This document shows positions 49,375 through 62,362 of a stretch of DNA of 64,000 bases, piece by piece. The notes beneath the pieces are model-generated. The model did not search any database, was not told where the DNA came from, and saw nothing but the letters and a program-made list of their open reading frames with translations. The stretch spans positions 310,795 to 374,794 of the forward strand of contig VWYX01000836.1 of the NCBI GenBank assembly GCA_013396525.1, given 5' to 3'. The translations under genes were made by a program, and so were the position numbers. This stretch comes from Chaetorhynchus papuensis. Lineage: Eukaryota; Chordata; Aves; Passeriformes; Rhipiduridae. The stretch's first letter is position 1. Each line of letters begins with the position of its first letter.

Positions 49375-51859
49375 ATTTTTTTTGTTTGGTTTGGGGTTTT
49401 TTGTGCTTTTTATTGTAAAAGAAAGCCTGTTGTGTGCAGATAAAAATCTCCTAGAAGACAGAGAAAAACCTTTTTAATAAAGAAGGCATTTTTTCATGTA
49501 TACTTTGGAAAAACAGGCAAGGTACCTCCACAGTTAAGTGTTCTAAAATCATTCAAGGGGCAAATGGAGCACCAAGTATGAACTACCTATACTTTACTAC
49601 TACATAAAGTTATCCATTCATACATAATATGAAGGTAGACTGGAGTTCAGGCTGTGTGTCTCTACGTGTTTACATAAGGAAATTGTTCTCAATGCAGTAT
49701 AATTAGCCACAGTATCCCATAATTAGAGGAGAACTTTTTGTCTGAGAGGATGAAGTGCTCTATGTTTGACTTTATTTTTTACAGGAAACTTTACCAGATT
49801 AGTTCTCACATAAAACATTGAATTTATGTGATGTTATTCTTTCAGGTGCTACATCCCAAAGACTAAATTTAGGCAGGTTTTCCCAGAAACAGACAACAGA
49901 ACAAAAAGTTTCACAGAACAGCAAGTTCAAAGCATTTCTTTCCTTCAAGCATGTTTTAATTCTAAATACAATTAATGTTGTGTGATGTCTACAGTAACAC
50001 CTATTGGGCCTTTTAGTTATGTCATAACAAAAGAAAAACAGCAGAGAAGGTTTTCATCAAGGTAGTTCCAGTGTGCAAACAGGAGCTGTTAATGTTTTCT
50101 TATGCAGTGTGGTGTCATAAACGAAATGAGAGCTACAGGGACCAGTACTTATTAATGGTGTTTGTCACTTCTTAGGGCATCACCTGTAAATTCTGGGCTG
50201 GCTTTCAACTTGAGCATCACAATACAGGTATAGAAGCTGTATATAGTGCCAGTGGGTTGTGTGAATGAAGAACAGTCTGATACTGGTATATTTCAACTCT
50301 GAGGGAAAAAAAATACAGCACTCAGAGGATAATTGTTTTCTTCCTTAAAAATTAAAGACCAAAGGAAAATAAGAGTAGAAAAATACCTCTTTAATTTATT
50401 CAGATGTGTGATTCTGTGACTGGGTAGGATAATTTGGTTATTTAGGTGAATTTCTAACTTTATGCAAATAAAAATTCAATGAGGCAGAAAATGAGAATTC
50501 CACACTAAATAGAAGCTGTTCTTTTTACTCACAGTTAACTGATTGGAACAAGTGGAAATTAAAAGCAAGCCTGGAATTTAGTGACCTACTGATAAGATGC
50601 CTCAATTCAAATGGCACAAGGATAGAAGAAAATACATCACGTTCAGGAAACAATATGCAAGGGTGCTGGTACCAGACAAAGAAAAGTCAATTTTCAAATT
50701 GTGTGAACTTCATCAGGAGTTTCTCACTGACTCATTATACATACTCTATTATACATACATACCTACTTATATATATATGGACAGATAGGTAAGTACACAC
50801 ATATATATATTTATAGTATGTATATTGTACTGTACATTTTACACGTAACTTTTCTTTAAAGGCACATTCATTTTCTGATGACATATTAATCTACAGACTT
50901 TATTTTGATCCTTCAGTAATTCTTAAAAAGAAAAGGTTCATAATATTACATTTCTGGCTTCTCTAAAATTTACAAGGAAAAGTTGTAACCTCCACAGTTG
51001 ATTTTTGTGTGCATGGCAAGCCATGTGAAGAAGCACATATTTCATAGATGGTTATCACAGCAGAAGTACTAAAGTCATAGTTAAATAATCCAGGATCCCT
51101 AATGTGCAAACGCTTTTTAAAACGCAGTTTTGATCTACTGACACTTGTTATTTTATACATTTTATGATTATATAAGTGCATCTCCAGAGAGGGGCTTCAA
51201 AATTGCTATTATTTGGGCTTTTCAGTCACGTTTTTCATAGACTTCATTTTTCTCAGTTGTCTTTATCATATAATTTCCCTTAAGTAATTATATAACTAGG
51301 CGGACTAGCCTTCATCTAGTCTCTGCTGATCTTTCTCAAGCTAGAAACAGATTCTTAGAGAGATAGTGAAATTTCTGTCTGGTGGCAAAAGTCTCAGTTC
51401 AAGTCCTAACAAAGGATTTTGAAATCTGCACTAAAATCTAGATATTCAAAACCCTTTTCTGGGTCTTACCTCTTAGTAGGGAAGCAGAAAATTGCTAGTG
51501 ATGGAACAGATTTTTTCAAGGAGGCAGTCATGACACTTCCACGCTTCTCCACACCTGTGTAAATTATTATACCTCTATACACGGTAGAGGTAGAAAAAAT
51601 AAAGTTGAAGAGTACAGAATTCAAAGTGGTGGGGTTTTGTTTGTTGGTTCGTTTGAAGTCTGATTTGTAGCTAAGGCTGAAATAAAGCTTCTATACTTAA
51701 AAAAGATGACAAATGGGATTATGAGAGTAAAGAATTCAGCTGAAAAAAATTAAGAGATTTTTGTTATAACTTACAGTATACAGTTGGAACTGGCATAAAC
51801 AAAAGAAAAAAAAGTGGATTTGTTCTTACTTTAGTAGTGCCTTTGATTTGTACTGTTGG
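49375..51859. other. Unique AT-rich noncoding DNA with an AT-rich simple repeat
   Basis: No gene is supported. The only structured item is the TACA/TATA-rich repeat at 50731-50839. Confidence 0.5.
50731..50839. repeat. AT-rich simple repeat (TACATA / TATATA)
   Basis: Imperfect TACATAC and TATATATA runs with a few interruptions; a decayed compound microsatellite. Confidence 0.75.
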
Positions 51860-51904
51860 TTACAGATATTTGCTTTCCTGGCAAAAAGTGAGTGTCAGCC
51901 TACT

Positions 51905-52022
51905 GGTTTTGGGTTTGCTGGAGTTTTTTTGTTTGTTTATTTTCTTGTTTTGGTGGTGTGTTTTTTTTTTTGTTTTTGTGGGTTTTTTCAGTTTTTTGTG
52001 GTGGGTTTTGGGTTTTTTTTCT
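51905..52022 (+). repeat. T/G-rich tract
   Basis: Almost only T and G, with long T runs and GGG triplets spaced too widely for a canonical quadruplex. Its bias creates Phe/Val/Gly-rich frames on one strand and Lys-rich frames on the other, which are not genes. Confidence 0.75.
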
Positions 52023-52189
52023 TTAATTCTGTGTTTTGCCAATTTTACATTACTAGTAGGAACTGGCAGTGATAACCACCTGGTATTAAGTTCTTTGAAC
52101 TTTCACCTCTTAGTTACATATTTACAAAGTGATAATTAAAATTTATCTTTTTCACCACCTAACTTTCACTTAATTTGGGAGAGAGGTTT

Positions 52190-52520
52190 AACAGACAAGG
52201 GTCAGTTGCGTGTAAACGAGTGTAGTGTGTGTAATCCATGGAACGATGGATAAAGGCTGGGAAGAGTATTTTTCTTTTATTCATATGCATTTTTAATACT
52301 CTCTTAGAAACCATACTTCAGACCACTATCAAATCTGCTGTAGCTTTTCTAAGGTGGCGAGTGGAGAGGAGATGTGCTGCAATTTTAAAGAGTGCTTACG
52401 GAATCTACGTGATAAAAATCAGCACAATCCTTCCCTTTACTTCACACACATCACCCGAGAGGTCTCATCCTTCCAGAGTTCACTGTTCGAGATTTTTCCT
52501 CTGATGTGCAGGCACAAGGC
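52190..52520. other. CpG-retaining block, candidate conserved element
   Basis: Eight CpG occur in about 300 bases of otherwise CpG-poor DNA. Two overlapping plus-strand frames (88 and 61 codons) are open, neither with a recognisable domain. It could be a constrained element or a small exon; evidence is modest. Confidence 0.25.
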
Positions 52521-54107
52521 CTTGGCAAAAGTTAGATGATTGCACTTTGCTTTCTGTTGTATTCAGTAGGACTTTTCAAGGAAATGGAATATAATCCCTG
52601 TGAGTTTTCAGGGAAATAGCGTTTTGATGTTGAAGCGTAGAAATCTTCTCTGACCTAAATTTTTGGAAGTGACTAATGCTTTGGGGAATTGCATTTTCTA
52701 ATGCTTGAGTTGAGGTTATGTAAGGAGACCTTTTATGTCAGATGAGTGCGAACAATTGGGGAATTGACAAATCTTAAGTTATCTAAATTGGTTGTCTGAA
52801 TATTCATGCCTTAAAAATGGATGCAATACAGTTTCTTCTCTCAAATTGTGTCAAGTAAATACTTTTTTTCAGTATTGCAAAATCTCCTCATAATAACTGC
52901 TGCACAAAAATGTGATAACATGAATTAAGGCAGGATTATTTTTTTCCTATTCTGATTGAATTGCTTCTCATATCTTCCCCTCTCTCTTTCTGACTTATTT
53001 TACAAAAACTGCATTAATTTTTATGGAAAACAATAGGATATGGATAAAAATAAAAATCCACAGAAGTCAGAAAAATAAAAAGTAGGGTTCTTGTGATCTC
53101 TGGCACTTTTCCTATCCTGTAGAGATATGCAGTATTTTGTTACTGAGATTTGCAGGGCTAAACGTGTCAGAATGGAGCTGCTGCTGGAAGAAATATTTTT
53201 GTCATTTGATTTTTGTGCAATTTTTGTGGGTTTTTTTCAACAGGAGTACTTCAGATTTTGTTTATTTGTTTCTCTGGTTAATGTAAATTATTTTCGTTAA
53301 ATTCAGTTGGAATTCCACCTGCTCACCTTGAAATATAATGTGAGTAAAGAGATACTTCATTTGAAAAGAGGGACATAAAGATGGATGTAAGGTTTCTTTC
53401 GTCTCTGATGAAATAAAATTTGTAGACAACTTGTACCCTGACTTGAGGGCCTTTGGTTGGTGGTCCAGCAAATGTACAGCAGCTTTCCTAATAGTGTTTG
53501 TTGTAGCCAGTTTTTCACACAGGTATCTAGAATTTCAAAGGAATTCTAACATGCCAACAAAAACTGTGTTCTCTTGCACAGATTAAGCAGTTGGGAATAA
53601 CACTTCTTTCAAGGTGGTCCGAAGTCTTCGTGACGTTCCTGCATTCATTTGCCCATGCTGTATATAGTGTATAAATCTGTTCTTAGAAAAATGCATATCA
53701 GTTTTGAAATGCAGAAATCTATTTGTCCTCTAATTTAGGCAGTCTCTGGGTACCTTCAAAGCAGATGGCACCTTCATCAATTTAGGGTAAAAACAATGGA
53801 TATTACGTAGAGAAAAGAGATTCAGCCAGAGAAGCAAGGTATTCTTAACTTACTTACATATTTTACATGTTGTTCAGAAGGCTGGAGTCTAGTGAAAAAA
53901 ATGGAAATACAATCAACAGAACTAAGACTAGCTAGAAATGTGTCTCCAAACCCTTTAAATTTCCATGGGTTTCATATTTGGTAGATTTAAAAGTGCTGCT
54001 ATACTATAACTGAAGTTAATTTGTTGTATATGCGAATCAACAATGTTTTTAAGTGATTTGTAGAATAAACTGCTGCATTATAGACAACGTCTGAAAACTG
54101 GATGTTG
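52521..54107. other. Unique AT-rich noncoding DNA
   Basis: No gene is supported. A small CpG cluster lies near 53620-53632. Nothing else stands out. Confidence 0.5.
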
Positions 54108-54112
54108 ATTAC

Positions 54113-54353
54113 TGTCCTGGTTTGGGACAAATTTGGGGGAAAATGTCCGAAATGAACATGTCCTCTAATGGAAGGCAGATTTTAGCAGCCCCTCCCCCAC
54201 CAGGTTTGGAAATAATTTTTCTTGGAGGAAAGTGAAAAGAAAACCTATTTATTTAACAAGTAGGGTGCACAGAGGCACCAAAAGAGAATGAATAATATTA
54301 AATAATAATAACTCTCACTGTAGAGAAGGCCTGGGTAGATTCACCCCAAGACA
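54113..54353 (+). mobile_element. Solo LTR of an avian endogenous retrovirus, 241 bp, with 5 bp target-site duplication
   Basis: The element starts TGTCCTGG and ends AAGACA, giving the TG...CA termini of retroviral LTRs. It is flanked exactly by ATTAC on both sides (54108-54112 and 54354-54358). A 5 bp duplication is typical of ERVL-type insertions. The TGTCCTGGTTTGGGACAAA start is one I associate with passerine LTRs (from memory, not a search). An ATTAAA in the plus orientation could serve as the polyadenylation signal. No internal retroviral sequence or second LTR is present, so it is a solo LTR left by recombination. It carries no genes. Confidence 0.88.
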
Positions 54354-54358
54354 ATTAC

Positions 54359-55109
54359 ATTGGATGAAATTTAAGTCAACGTGATTGAAACTTACATCCA
54401 GAAAGATTATGTATTTTAAGGGTTGTCCTTTGACACTTAGGAAATCCATGTCCCTTTTCAAAAGCTAGCTTTAGCAATTAGAAAAAAATTTCTACTATGT
54501 GGGATGCCTAAAGGTGCAGTGAATGCCTGGCAGAATTCTGGAGTCAAATGCATCTGAATGCTACAGATTGGCAAGGTAGGTCCTGAAACTCAACATGGAG
54601 GGAAGAGTCTACATAAAGATGCAGCTTCCTGAGAGATTGACCATACTGTGACTGCAGGCAATCTGAAGGTGATGGGAAATTGAAAATTTAAGCCCACTCT
54701 GTAACTTGGAAAACTTTCTCATTGTCTCCTACACTGAATATTGTTTTATACCTTTATGTAAGATTTAATGGCAGATGATAGCAGAGAGGAAAATCCTGAT
54801 AAAAAGAGAGATCCAAATACCCTATGAACAGAACTCTCCCTAGGAAAAGAGAGGGGATGCCACAGTAAATGGTATTTTTGTAAATTTAGTTTACTTTAAG
54901 AGGCTTTTAAATCTGAGTGCAGAATTCAGATGCAAAATAAGTAGCCACAAAGGCAGCTGTTAGGATTTACTCAGGTGATTCTTGCTGTTGAACGCTTCAT
55001 TCAATGCAACATCTGGATATATCCTTGCTGCACACTGTTCTCTCATCCCTTTTTTCCTAAGTAAATTTTTGTGAAGAGTTAACAAAAAATACTCCTCTTC
55101 TTGAATTTT
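54359..55109. other. Unique noncoding DNA
   Basis: No gene, repeat or motif can be supported between the solo LTR and the CR1 fragment. Confidence 0.5.
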
Positions 55110-55462
55110 CTGCTCCTTATAGTGGCCTTCCCATACCTAAGGGGGCCTACAAGAAAACTGAAGAGGGACTTTACAAAAGAGCATGTAGTGACAGGGCAAG
55201 GGGGAAATTATTTTAAAGTGAAAGAGGGTGGTTTAGATTAGCTATTCAGAAGAAATGCTTTACTGTGAGTGTGTGGAGGCACTGGAACAAGTTGTCCAGA
55301 GAAGTGATGAATGCCCCATCTTTGGAAGTGTTCAAGGACAGGTTGGATGGGGCTTTGATCAGCCTGGCCTAGTGGAAAGTGTTCCTGGCTGTGGCAGGGA
55401 GTTTGGAATTAGATGAGCTGTAAGATCCCTTCCAACCCAAATCACTCTATGATTCTATTATT
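55110..55462 (+). mobile_element. CR1 LINE, 5'-truncated 3' end
   Basis: The plus strand carries the conserved CR1 end: GTGGCCTTCCCATACCTAA near the start, GGGGGCCTACAAGAAAACTG, GGCACTGGAACAAGTTGTCC, and a 3' terminus CTTCCAACCCAAATCACTC followed by TCTATGATTCTAT octamer remnants. It covers the tail of ORF2 (the KEHVVTGQG..-type region) and the 3' UTR, about 350 bp. It is less diverged than the other CR1 pieces here, so probably the youngest of the four. It is not mobile by itself. Confidence 0.95.
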
Positions 55463-58400
55463 CCCTATGCAAAATTCCAGCACAATGCTTTTGAAGACAA
55501 GACTGCTCTCTAAACGTGCTTGGGGAGAGGGGAAAGGAAGTTCATGTTATTAATTTATTCAACACATCAGCCTCCCTAATCTCATAGGATTTAGTAGTCT
55601 TCTGCATTATTAGTCACTTTACGACCACCAAAGTAATTATTTCTTGTTCCTTACGTTGGCATAAGAAAGTTTCTTGTTACTTTTGTGGATACTCTTGAGC
55701 ATGCAGTCAGCTAGTCTGGGGAACTAAAGTCAGCAGCATCAGTGTAAGTTGTATATACTCTTTTTAGTTCTTCCTTGCTATTATGTGAAAACGGCTCTTC
55801 TTACTTTGAAAGCCTCTCTTTTGGCTGCTGGATAGTAAGAGCTATACACAGGTTAAAACTGGAGAAGGCATAGCATGGAAACTAGCTCATCTAGTAGGTT
55901 CTGATGGTATGACTGAATCTTTGATCAGGGCTATGAAGGGATTCATCCTACAGGATTTAATTCAGTTCACTGTGTTCAAAGAAACTCTACGCAGACATGT
56001 ACAAAAATGTCCTGAAGTAATGTTCATTAAATCACCTTCAATAGTAAGACACTGGTAATTTGCTGCAAATATTACACTAAAGCACCTATAAAAGCCCTGG
56101 CTAAAAACACCTTTTGAGTGAAGTCCCTGTTTTGAAGTGATGTAGAAATGTTTCTAACTTCTTTGAAACCCCTTTATATCCAGAGAACCAACAGAAAAGA
56201 ATAAAATACGACAGAAGACAGAGGGTTACATTAAAAATCCATTTGGGAAAGAAAATCCTGAAATACATTTGAACTGATACTAAAATTATTCTTTCCTTGC
56301 ATCAAGGAATTGTTTAGATCTTTGCCTTGTGACATCTTTGAGAAGTGTTATTACCATTACATCATTCCTAGATGAGAGTTTGTAGGTTCCTCCTGTACAA
56401 TGTGAGCTATGGGAAGCACAGTCTAAGCTGCAGCAGTCTCTATTATATGACAGCTACTGATCCTGTGAAAGGGCTGTGTCATGCTGCATTGTGTATGTGC
56501 ATTATTTCTCAAAGAGAATCACCATTCAGAATAATTAATCATAATTAGCAGCAAAGAGGGAACAAGGTCAAAATAATAACTGGGGTTTTTTTCATACACA
56601 TTAATCTCACGGATTTATTGTGCAGTCAGGGGAAAAAAAAAGTCATTTTTTAGAATGTGTGCTTTTGTAGCTTGGATCCAGCATTAAAAGATATTAAAAT
56701 GCAATTGTTACAGCTGATTTTATGCAGGTTTTTTTTCACCTGAAGGAAGAAGTCTCAATTTAAGCACTCAAGTTAGGAAGTTCTTTTTTTGTCATCCCTT
56801 AGGAATTCTAACTAGCATGTATTCATCCTATTCAGGCCTGTAGGTTGTTGGAGTCTTTTTTAATTCCTTATGAGTCTATTCCCATCAGTGCTCATGAGAT
56901 GTATCAGCACCACAGAGCAAACTACAGAAATGAAAACAGAATTTGAGGCCAGCACATGCTTGCTAAAAGCACTGAAAGAGACATCCTAAACAATAAGAAA
57001 GAAAATAAGAGGGAAGACCACAACAGGACTTTTTGTATCTCCTCCAAACATGCACAAATGGAAATAATACCCCTAGGCTTGGCTCCAGTAACTGATGAAA
57101 AGTAGGAGGAAGAACAAATCTGATCTGATGATCTGAGGGCTGAGGAACTGGAGAAAAGGTTATGACTGATTTGACCCTGAATATATTAGGAAATCAAGCT
57201 GAATGCAAGACCATTAAAACATGAATCTGTATGCTGGTTATCCATGTGGATAGGAACCAACTGACTGAAGGCACATTTGAAAGAACTAGGTAATTTGTAT
57301 TTAATGGGTCACAGCACTCTGAAAATGTTAAATAAACTTAGTGCTTGTTTAGTTGCCATGCTTCTACTTCAAGGAAAGAGGTTTGACAAAAGTAAATAAA
57401 CCAATAAAATTCTGTCTACTTTTGAAAAGTTAATGAAAACGGATCTTAATCTTTGCCCCTTTCCTCTTTACTTTTGCTCTATTTTTTTTGTAAACAAAGA
57501 GACATCACTCCTGGCATAGAAGATTTATCCCTGACCTTAAAAACAACATTTTATGCGTCACTTACATGCTGTATGCCAGATGTTGTAACTACAACCTTGG
57601 ATAACTTGTAAGCATAGATTTTTGAATGCAAATATATCAGTGTGCTGGCTACTAAAACTCAGGAGGCAGTACTGCTGGGACGTATCACGTATCACAAATG
57701 ATTGAATCGAACCAGGGAATACAATGAACTGCTCCTTAAGTAACTGCAAATCATATAAGGAAAAGGAAATATTGTAGAAACGCCTCAATTTGCAACAGGC
57801 TTGTTAGAAATGGCATGCAAACAACATTTTCTACAATTGATAGAAATGGTACAGATGTAATAGAAAACATCTGTAATTTTTTAACCTAGTCAAGTTCTGT
57901 AAAATACCCTCTAGAGGTGACAGTGTTTCAGAAAGAAGGGAAAAAGCTATAAATAGGAAAATGCTGAGAAAAAAAAAACTCATATAAGGCCCTGAGGGAC
58001 AGATACTTAGGGATAACATTTCATTATCAATGAAACAAAACAATTTAAGCTCTAAGTTGGAGGTTCTGAATGAGATCTAAGAGCAGTGGACCTAATCAGT
58101 GCATTTCAGTGGACTTGAGTGCCACATTACAGATTTGGCTAAGAGACTTTTCATGATGAATATTGATCTTTACATCTGATAGGGGTGACAAGTGGCTCCC
58201 TATTTCCCCCTCTCCTTTCAGTATCTCTTTCAGCTGAATTATTTTAATGATTATATTTTTATTTTGTTTTTCCGTCATGGAAGGTCTGACATGAGATTTC
58301 TGAAATACATCTCTTTTCTATTCCCATTATGTAAATATTGAAGTGAAACAATACACTAGTACAGCAATATTTTTCTGTATTTTATATACATTGTGAGTAT

Positions 58401-61400
58401 AGGTCATGAAATATTTAACCAAACCAAAATAAAAACAAAGGAAGAATTTATCCAGTTTCCTTTCTCTGAAGGAATACAGATAGATAAAAACTCAACTGTA
58501 CTCAGATAAAACTGAGTGGGGCTGGAGAAAGTTATATACTCTTCACTTTTACATATTTTCCCTCCTTGTATATTCATTTGACTTGGTTACTGGAGATCTT
58601 AAAAAACACTGAGGACATGATTGGAGACAGGAAAATGTGGACAGGAGCATAGCAATAACTCATTATGAGTCCTGTTGACTGGAAAACAGATGTGAACTGA
58701 AATGCTGTTGTTTGAAGTGCTCGTGACCTCTTTATAAATTCCTTCAGTGATTTTTTCATTAGTACAGAGTTGTTTATTACTGCTGTCCTCTGTTCCAAAA
58801 TTCTGCATCATTCTAGAGTGCTCTAAGGATAGTTCCCCAGCACCTAAATGCTGTGTTCTAATGAGCAGATATGTGAAACATGCTATTACTTTTTTCATGA
58901 TAATCCCTTGCACAATAATGTTGCTGAGATGGTTTCTGGAAGATTATTAAAACAAATTGCTCAGAAGCAACAGATCTGAGCCACAAGGGCAAGGCAGACT
59001 AAGAGAATTTAGATGAAAAGCATGAAGTCAGCTTTACAGTTGCTTTATTTTGCTTCAGCAGCCAATATGCCCTTGACTAGATAAGGTCTAACCATCTAGT
59101 ACAAATTCTTTTACTTGCTGCTTCAGTGGGTTTTGTTGAAGATACTGGCTTCTTCTATATGAGTCAGCAGTGTTTATCAGTTTTTCTATCATGCCTCAGG
59201 AATATTGCCACTTAAACTTCAATATGACTTGGCTTGTCATTTCAAATCTTGGAGGCTTTTTTGCAATTTCAGCTCTCATGTTGTTATAGGGCACCATGAT
59301 AATTAAAAAAACTATGACTGTCAGTTCTTAGATAAACAGTTTAGGAAGATGTGGCTTTTTGTTCTTGCAATGAGATGATTTATTTTGCAAGTTTTACTTA
59401 AAGGTGTAACATAGAGAAAACTCTAAATGCAAGTTGAGAAGTTCATATTTAATCACAGTGGGCATCTCAATTGGAAAATGCTCCTGTAGATGCCCTCCTC
59501 TAAAGATTTAATTCTTGTTGCTGAGATGCCCTACAAAATTCCTTTTTATATTCATGTATTCAAATAACAGCTTTTATAAGCTTATTTATATGGGAAATTA
59601 TACCTTTTGATACAAACTGATACCTTAATCTGTATCACCCATCAAAACACCCACCAAAGGAGTTCTGTTTCCCAGTATGTGCACAGCCCTGAAATCATAA
59701 CTCATTGATACAGCCTTTGGTGTAAAACTCTGCAAATTCATGCTGAATGAACACAAAATCCCCAAAGACTGCTGATCATTGAGTATGCTACTGAATAGAA
59801 GCTTTCAACATGTTTGAATATGAGGAGTGGTGGAGGTGTGATAAGGTTTTAGGGGTTTTTTTGGTTTTCTCTTACCCAGCATTTTACCAGCCCCATTTTT
59901 TGGTTTCCCTGTTTCCTTGTCCATAGCCCTCACAATTTGTACATATTCTTACTTAGTTACTTCGTACATTTTTTTTTATCCCTCCTGCCACCCGGCTGCT
60001 TGATACCATTTCCAAGGTGATACTTCAGGTGCACAGATGGTAGCTCGTGGGTTAAAATCTTTGTCAGCTGTAAAAGAATAGTTTAAGCAAGAGGTTTACT
60101 GTGAAGTATTTACTGCCATAGGGTGGACTCAAAGCATCTGCTTTAGGAAAATTGTATTGGCAAAATGCATTGATACTATACTGACAGAATTCATACACCT
60201 CCATTGTGGGGTATTGCAGTCTACAGGCATAAGGTGACAGAATAAGGAAAAGCAGGAGTTGTTCCAGGGATTTAATTTATAGTATATGATAGAGTTATAA
60301 AATTATAATCTTGTTTTATGTGTTTAGTTTTTCTCTAAATTGAAGTTTATGGGGTAGAGAATATAATGAATCCTTATATATCCCTTTCCTTTATTCCAAA
60401 TTTATGACTTCAGAAATCTTCAGTGAAAAGCTGTTTGTCTCAGCTCTGTGCATTTTGACATACAGGACTCATGTGGCTTCATTTATTTCATCTAGCATGC
60501 TTGTGAAAGAAACACCAATTGCAACTGTGGATATTCAGAAACACAGTGCAGTGATATAAGAGTGGGACATCTTCTATACTCTATGGTCTCCATTTTTCAA
60601 TATTTTTACTCTTTCCCGAAAAAAGTAAACATTTAGGTAAAATTGGTAGAAATTTAGGCTAATTCTTTTTAAAAAATTGAAGTGAGGAAATGAAATCACG
60701 TTTTGTGGGTTTGTCTATATACAAGAGTGTGCACACACTTATTAAATAGCAAGTTTCAATATCTACAATGCTTTTCATATTTACAGATGGTTATTTCAGT
60801 AGAGCTACGTGACAATAAAACTTAAGAGTTGTGCTGGTTTTCTTGTGTGGACATCTGCTCTCTGCCATTCCACAAGCTGTGTTTTGGGTTTGACTAAGTA
60901 TCTGGAGCATATTAATACTACACAGAAGGTGTAGGAAGGGAGCTGCAATATCTCTAAAGGGTGCTACAATTTATTATTTCTTTTGGATGCTTTACATTCA
61001 TTGTTCTGAGTAGAGCTGAGGGAATTAGTGAGTGGGTCTGTAGTTTTATATTGGGAAGGTAGCAGAGGTGACAGGCTTGAGCTGTAGGAAAAAGAAATTT
61101 GTGGTAGATTATTAGAGTTTGTGTAGAGTTTGGGGGTCTTTTGGGGGCTCAGAAACTTGATAATCTTAAGTTTTCTTAGTGTCAAAATCAGCTCTTCCTT
61201 TTTCATGACCTTCTTTACAGGCCCAACTCAAAGCCATCATTTGATCTCTGTGATATTTACACAAAGCTCAATATCCTGCCCTCCTTAGATGCACATTAGG
61301 CATTGGTTCCATGAACTGGTCTGTTCCCTCTGGGCAGTGCTGTTCCATCTGGGCTCACACAGAGCTGAACACGCTGTGTAGTCATTGCTGCCATTTCACA

Positions 61401-61831
61401 GATAACACCAGAGCCTGATGCGATGCTTGTAAATACCTCCTTGCTCTGAAAACAATATCCTACTGACCCAACCTTGCAGCTCTTTCCTGATCCTAAATAC
61501 TGTTATGTGTTTTTCTCCTAGAAGTTTAACTTTCCTGATTATGTGACTGCTTACATTCTTGACTTTTCTGTGCTCATGTATAGCAAGGAATACTAAGTAT
61601 ATGGAAGGATCACTTGGTGTTCCTTCCTTACTAGAGCTCTGTGTGTTGTTCTTTCCTCCAAACCCAATACATCTTGGCAATATCTCATATTTCTGAGATG
61701 AAGTCTTCTCATCCACCTCCTTGTCTGTTTGTGCAAAACCCTTTATCAGTTCTAGATGCCTTGCTGACCTCAGGGTAGCTCTGTTTTCCCTCAGAAGACT
61801 AACCTGACTGACTTTTTAATCAGGACAGTGC
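55463..61831. other. Unique AT-rich noncoding DNA
   Basis: Over 6 kb without a supportable gene or transposon. Short inverted repeats such as TATCCA/TGGATA (57239-57252) are within chance. Frames up to about 106 codons (for example minus strand 58599-58913 and 61396-61716) have no recognisable domains. Confidence 0.5.
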
Positions 61832-62362
61832 TGTGGTTTAATACCAGCTGGCATCTCAGCTGCTTGCTCACTCCCCGCAGCGGGTTAGGGGAGAGAATCA
61901 AAACTCAAGGGTTGAGATAAGGACAGTTTAATTGTTAAAGCAAAAGCTGTGCACACGAGCAAAGCAAAACAAGGAATTTATTCACTACTTCCCATGGGCA
62001 GGCAGGTGTTCAGCCCTCCTCAGGAAAGCAGGGCTCTATCGCATGTAATGGTGACTTGGGAAGACAAACGTCATCATTCCACACTTCCTCCCGTTCCTTC
62101 TTCTTATCCCAGTTTTCAACAGTGACCATGATGTTGTATGGTATAGGATATGCCTTGGGTCACATGGGGTCAGCTGCTCTGGCTGTGTTCCCTCCCAGAT
62201 TTTTGTACACTCCCACCTCCTCACTGGTGAGCTGGGCTGAAATGCAGAGGGGGTCTTGATGCTTAACAAGAGCAGAAATTTGTCTCCAGCACAAATCTAA
62301 AACACAGCCCCATACTAGTCATTATGAAGAAAATTAACTCTAGCCCAGTGAAAACCAGTGCA
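61832..62362 (-). mobile_element. Solo LTR of an avian endogenous retrovirus, about 531 bp
   Basis: The plus strand begins TGTGGTTTAATACCAGCTGG and ends with GAAAATTAACTCTAGCCCAG then CCAGTGCA, a layout I recognise as a widespread bird LTR. Orientation is minus: the minus strand carries an ATTAAA polyadenylation signal (61927-61932) on the 3' side. The promoter region near 62110-62150 has lost a clear TATA box. No internal genes or second copy are present. The target-site duplication is unclear: CAGTGC occurs just before the element (61826-61831) and again at 62356-62361, inside the expected terminus. It is eroded and inactive. Confidence 0.85.

Noticed and set aside
51860..52139. Frames of 60-100 codons in the T/G tract
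   Set aside because: They are Phe/Gly/Val-rich on one strand and Lys-rich on the other, purely from base composition.
57239..57252. TATCCA/TGGATA palindrome
   Set aside because: Six-base arms are expected many times by chance in 64 kb.
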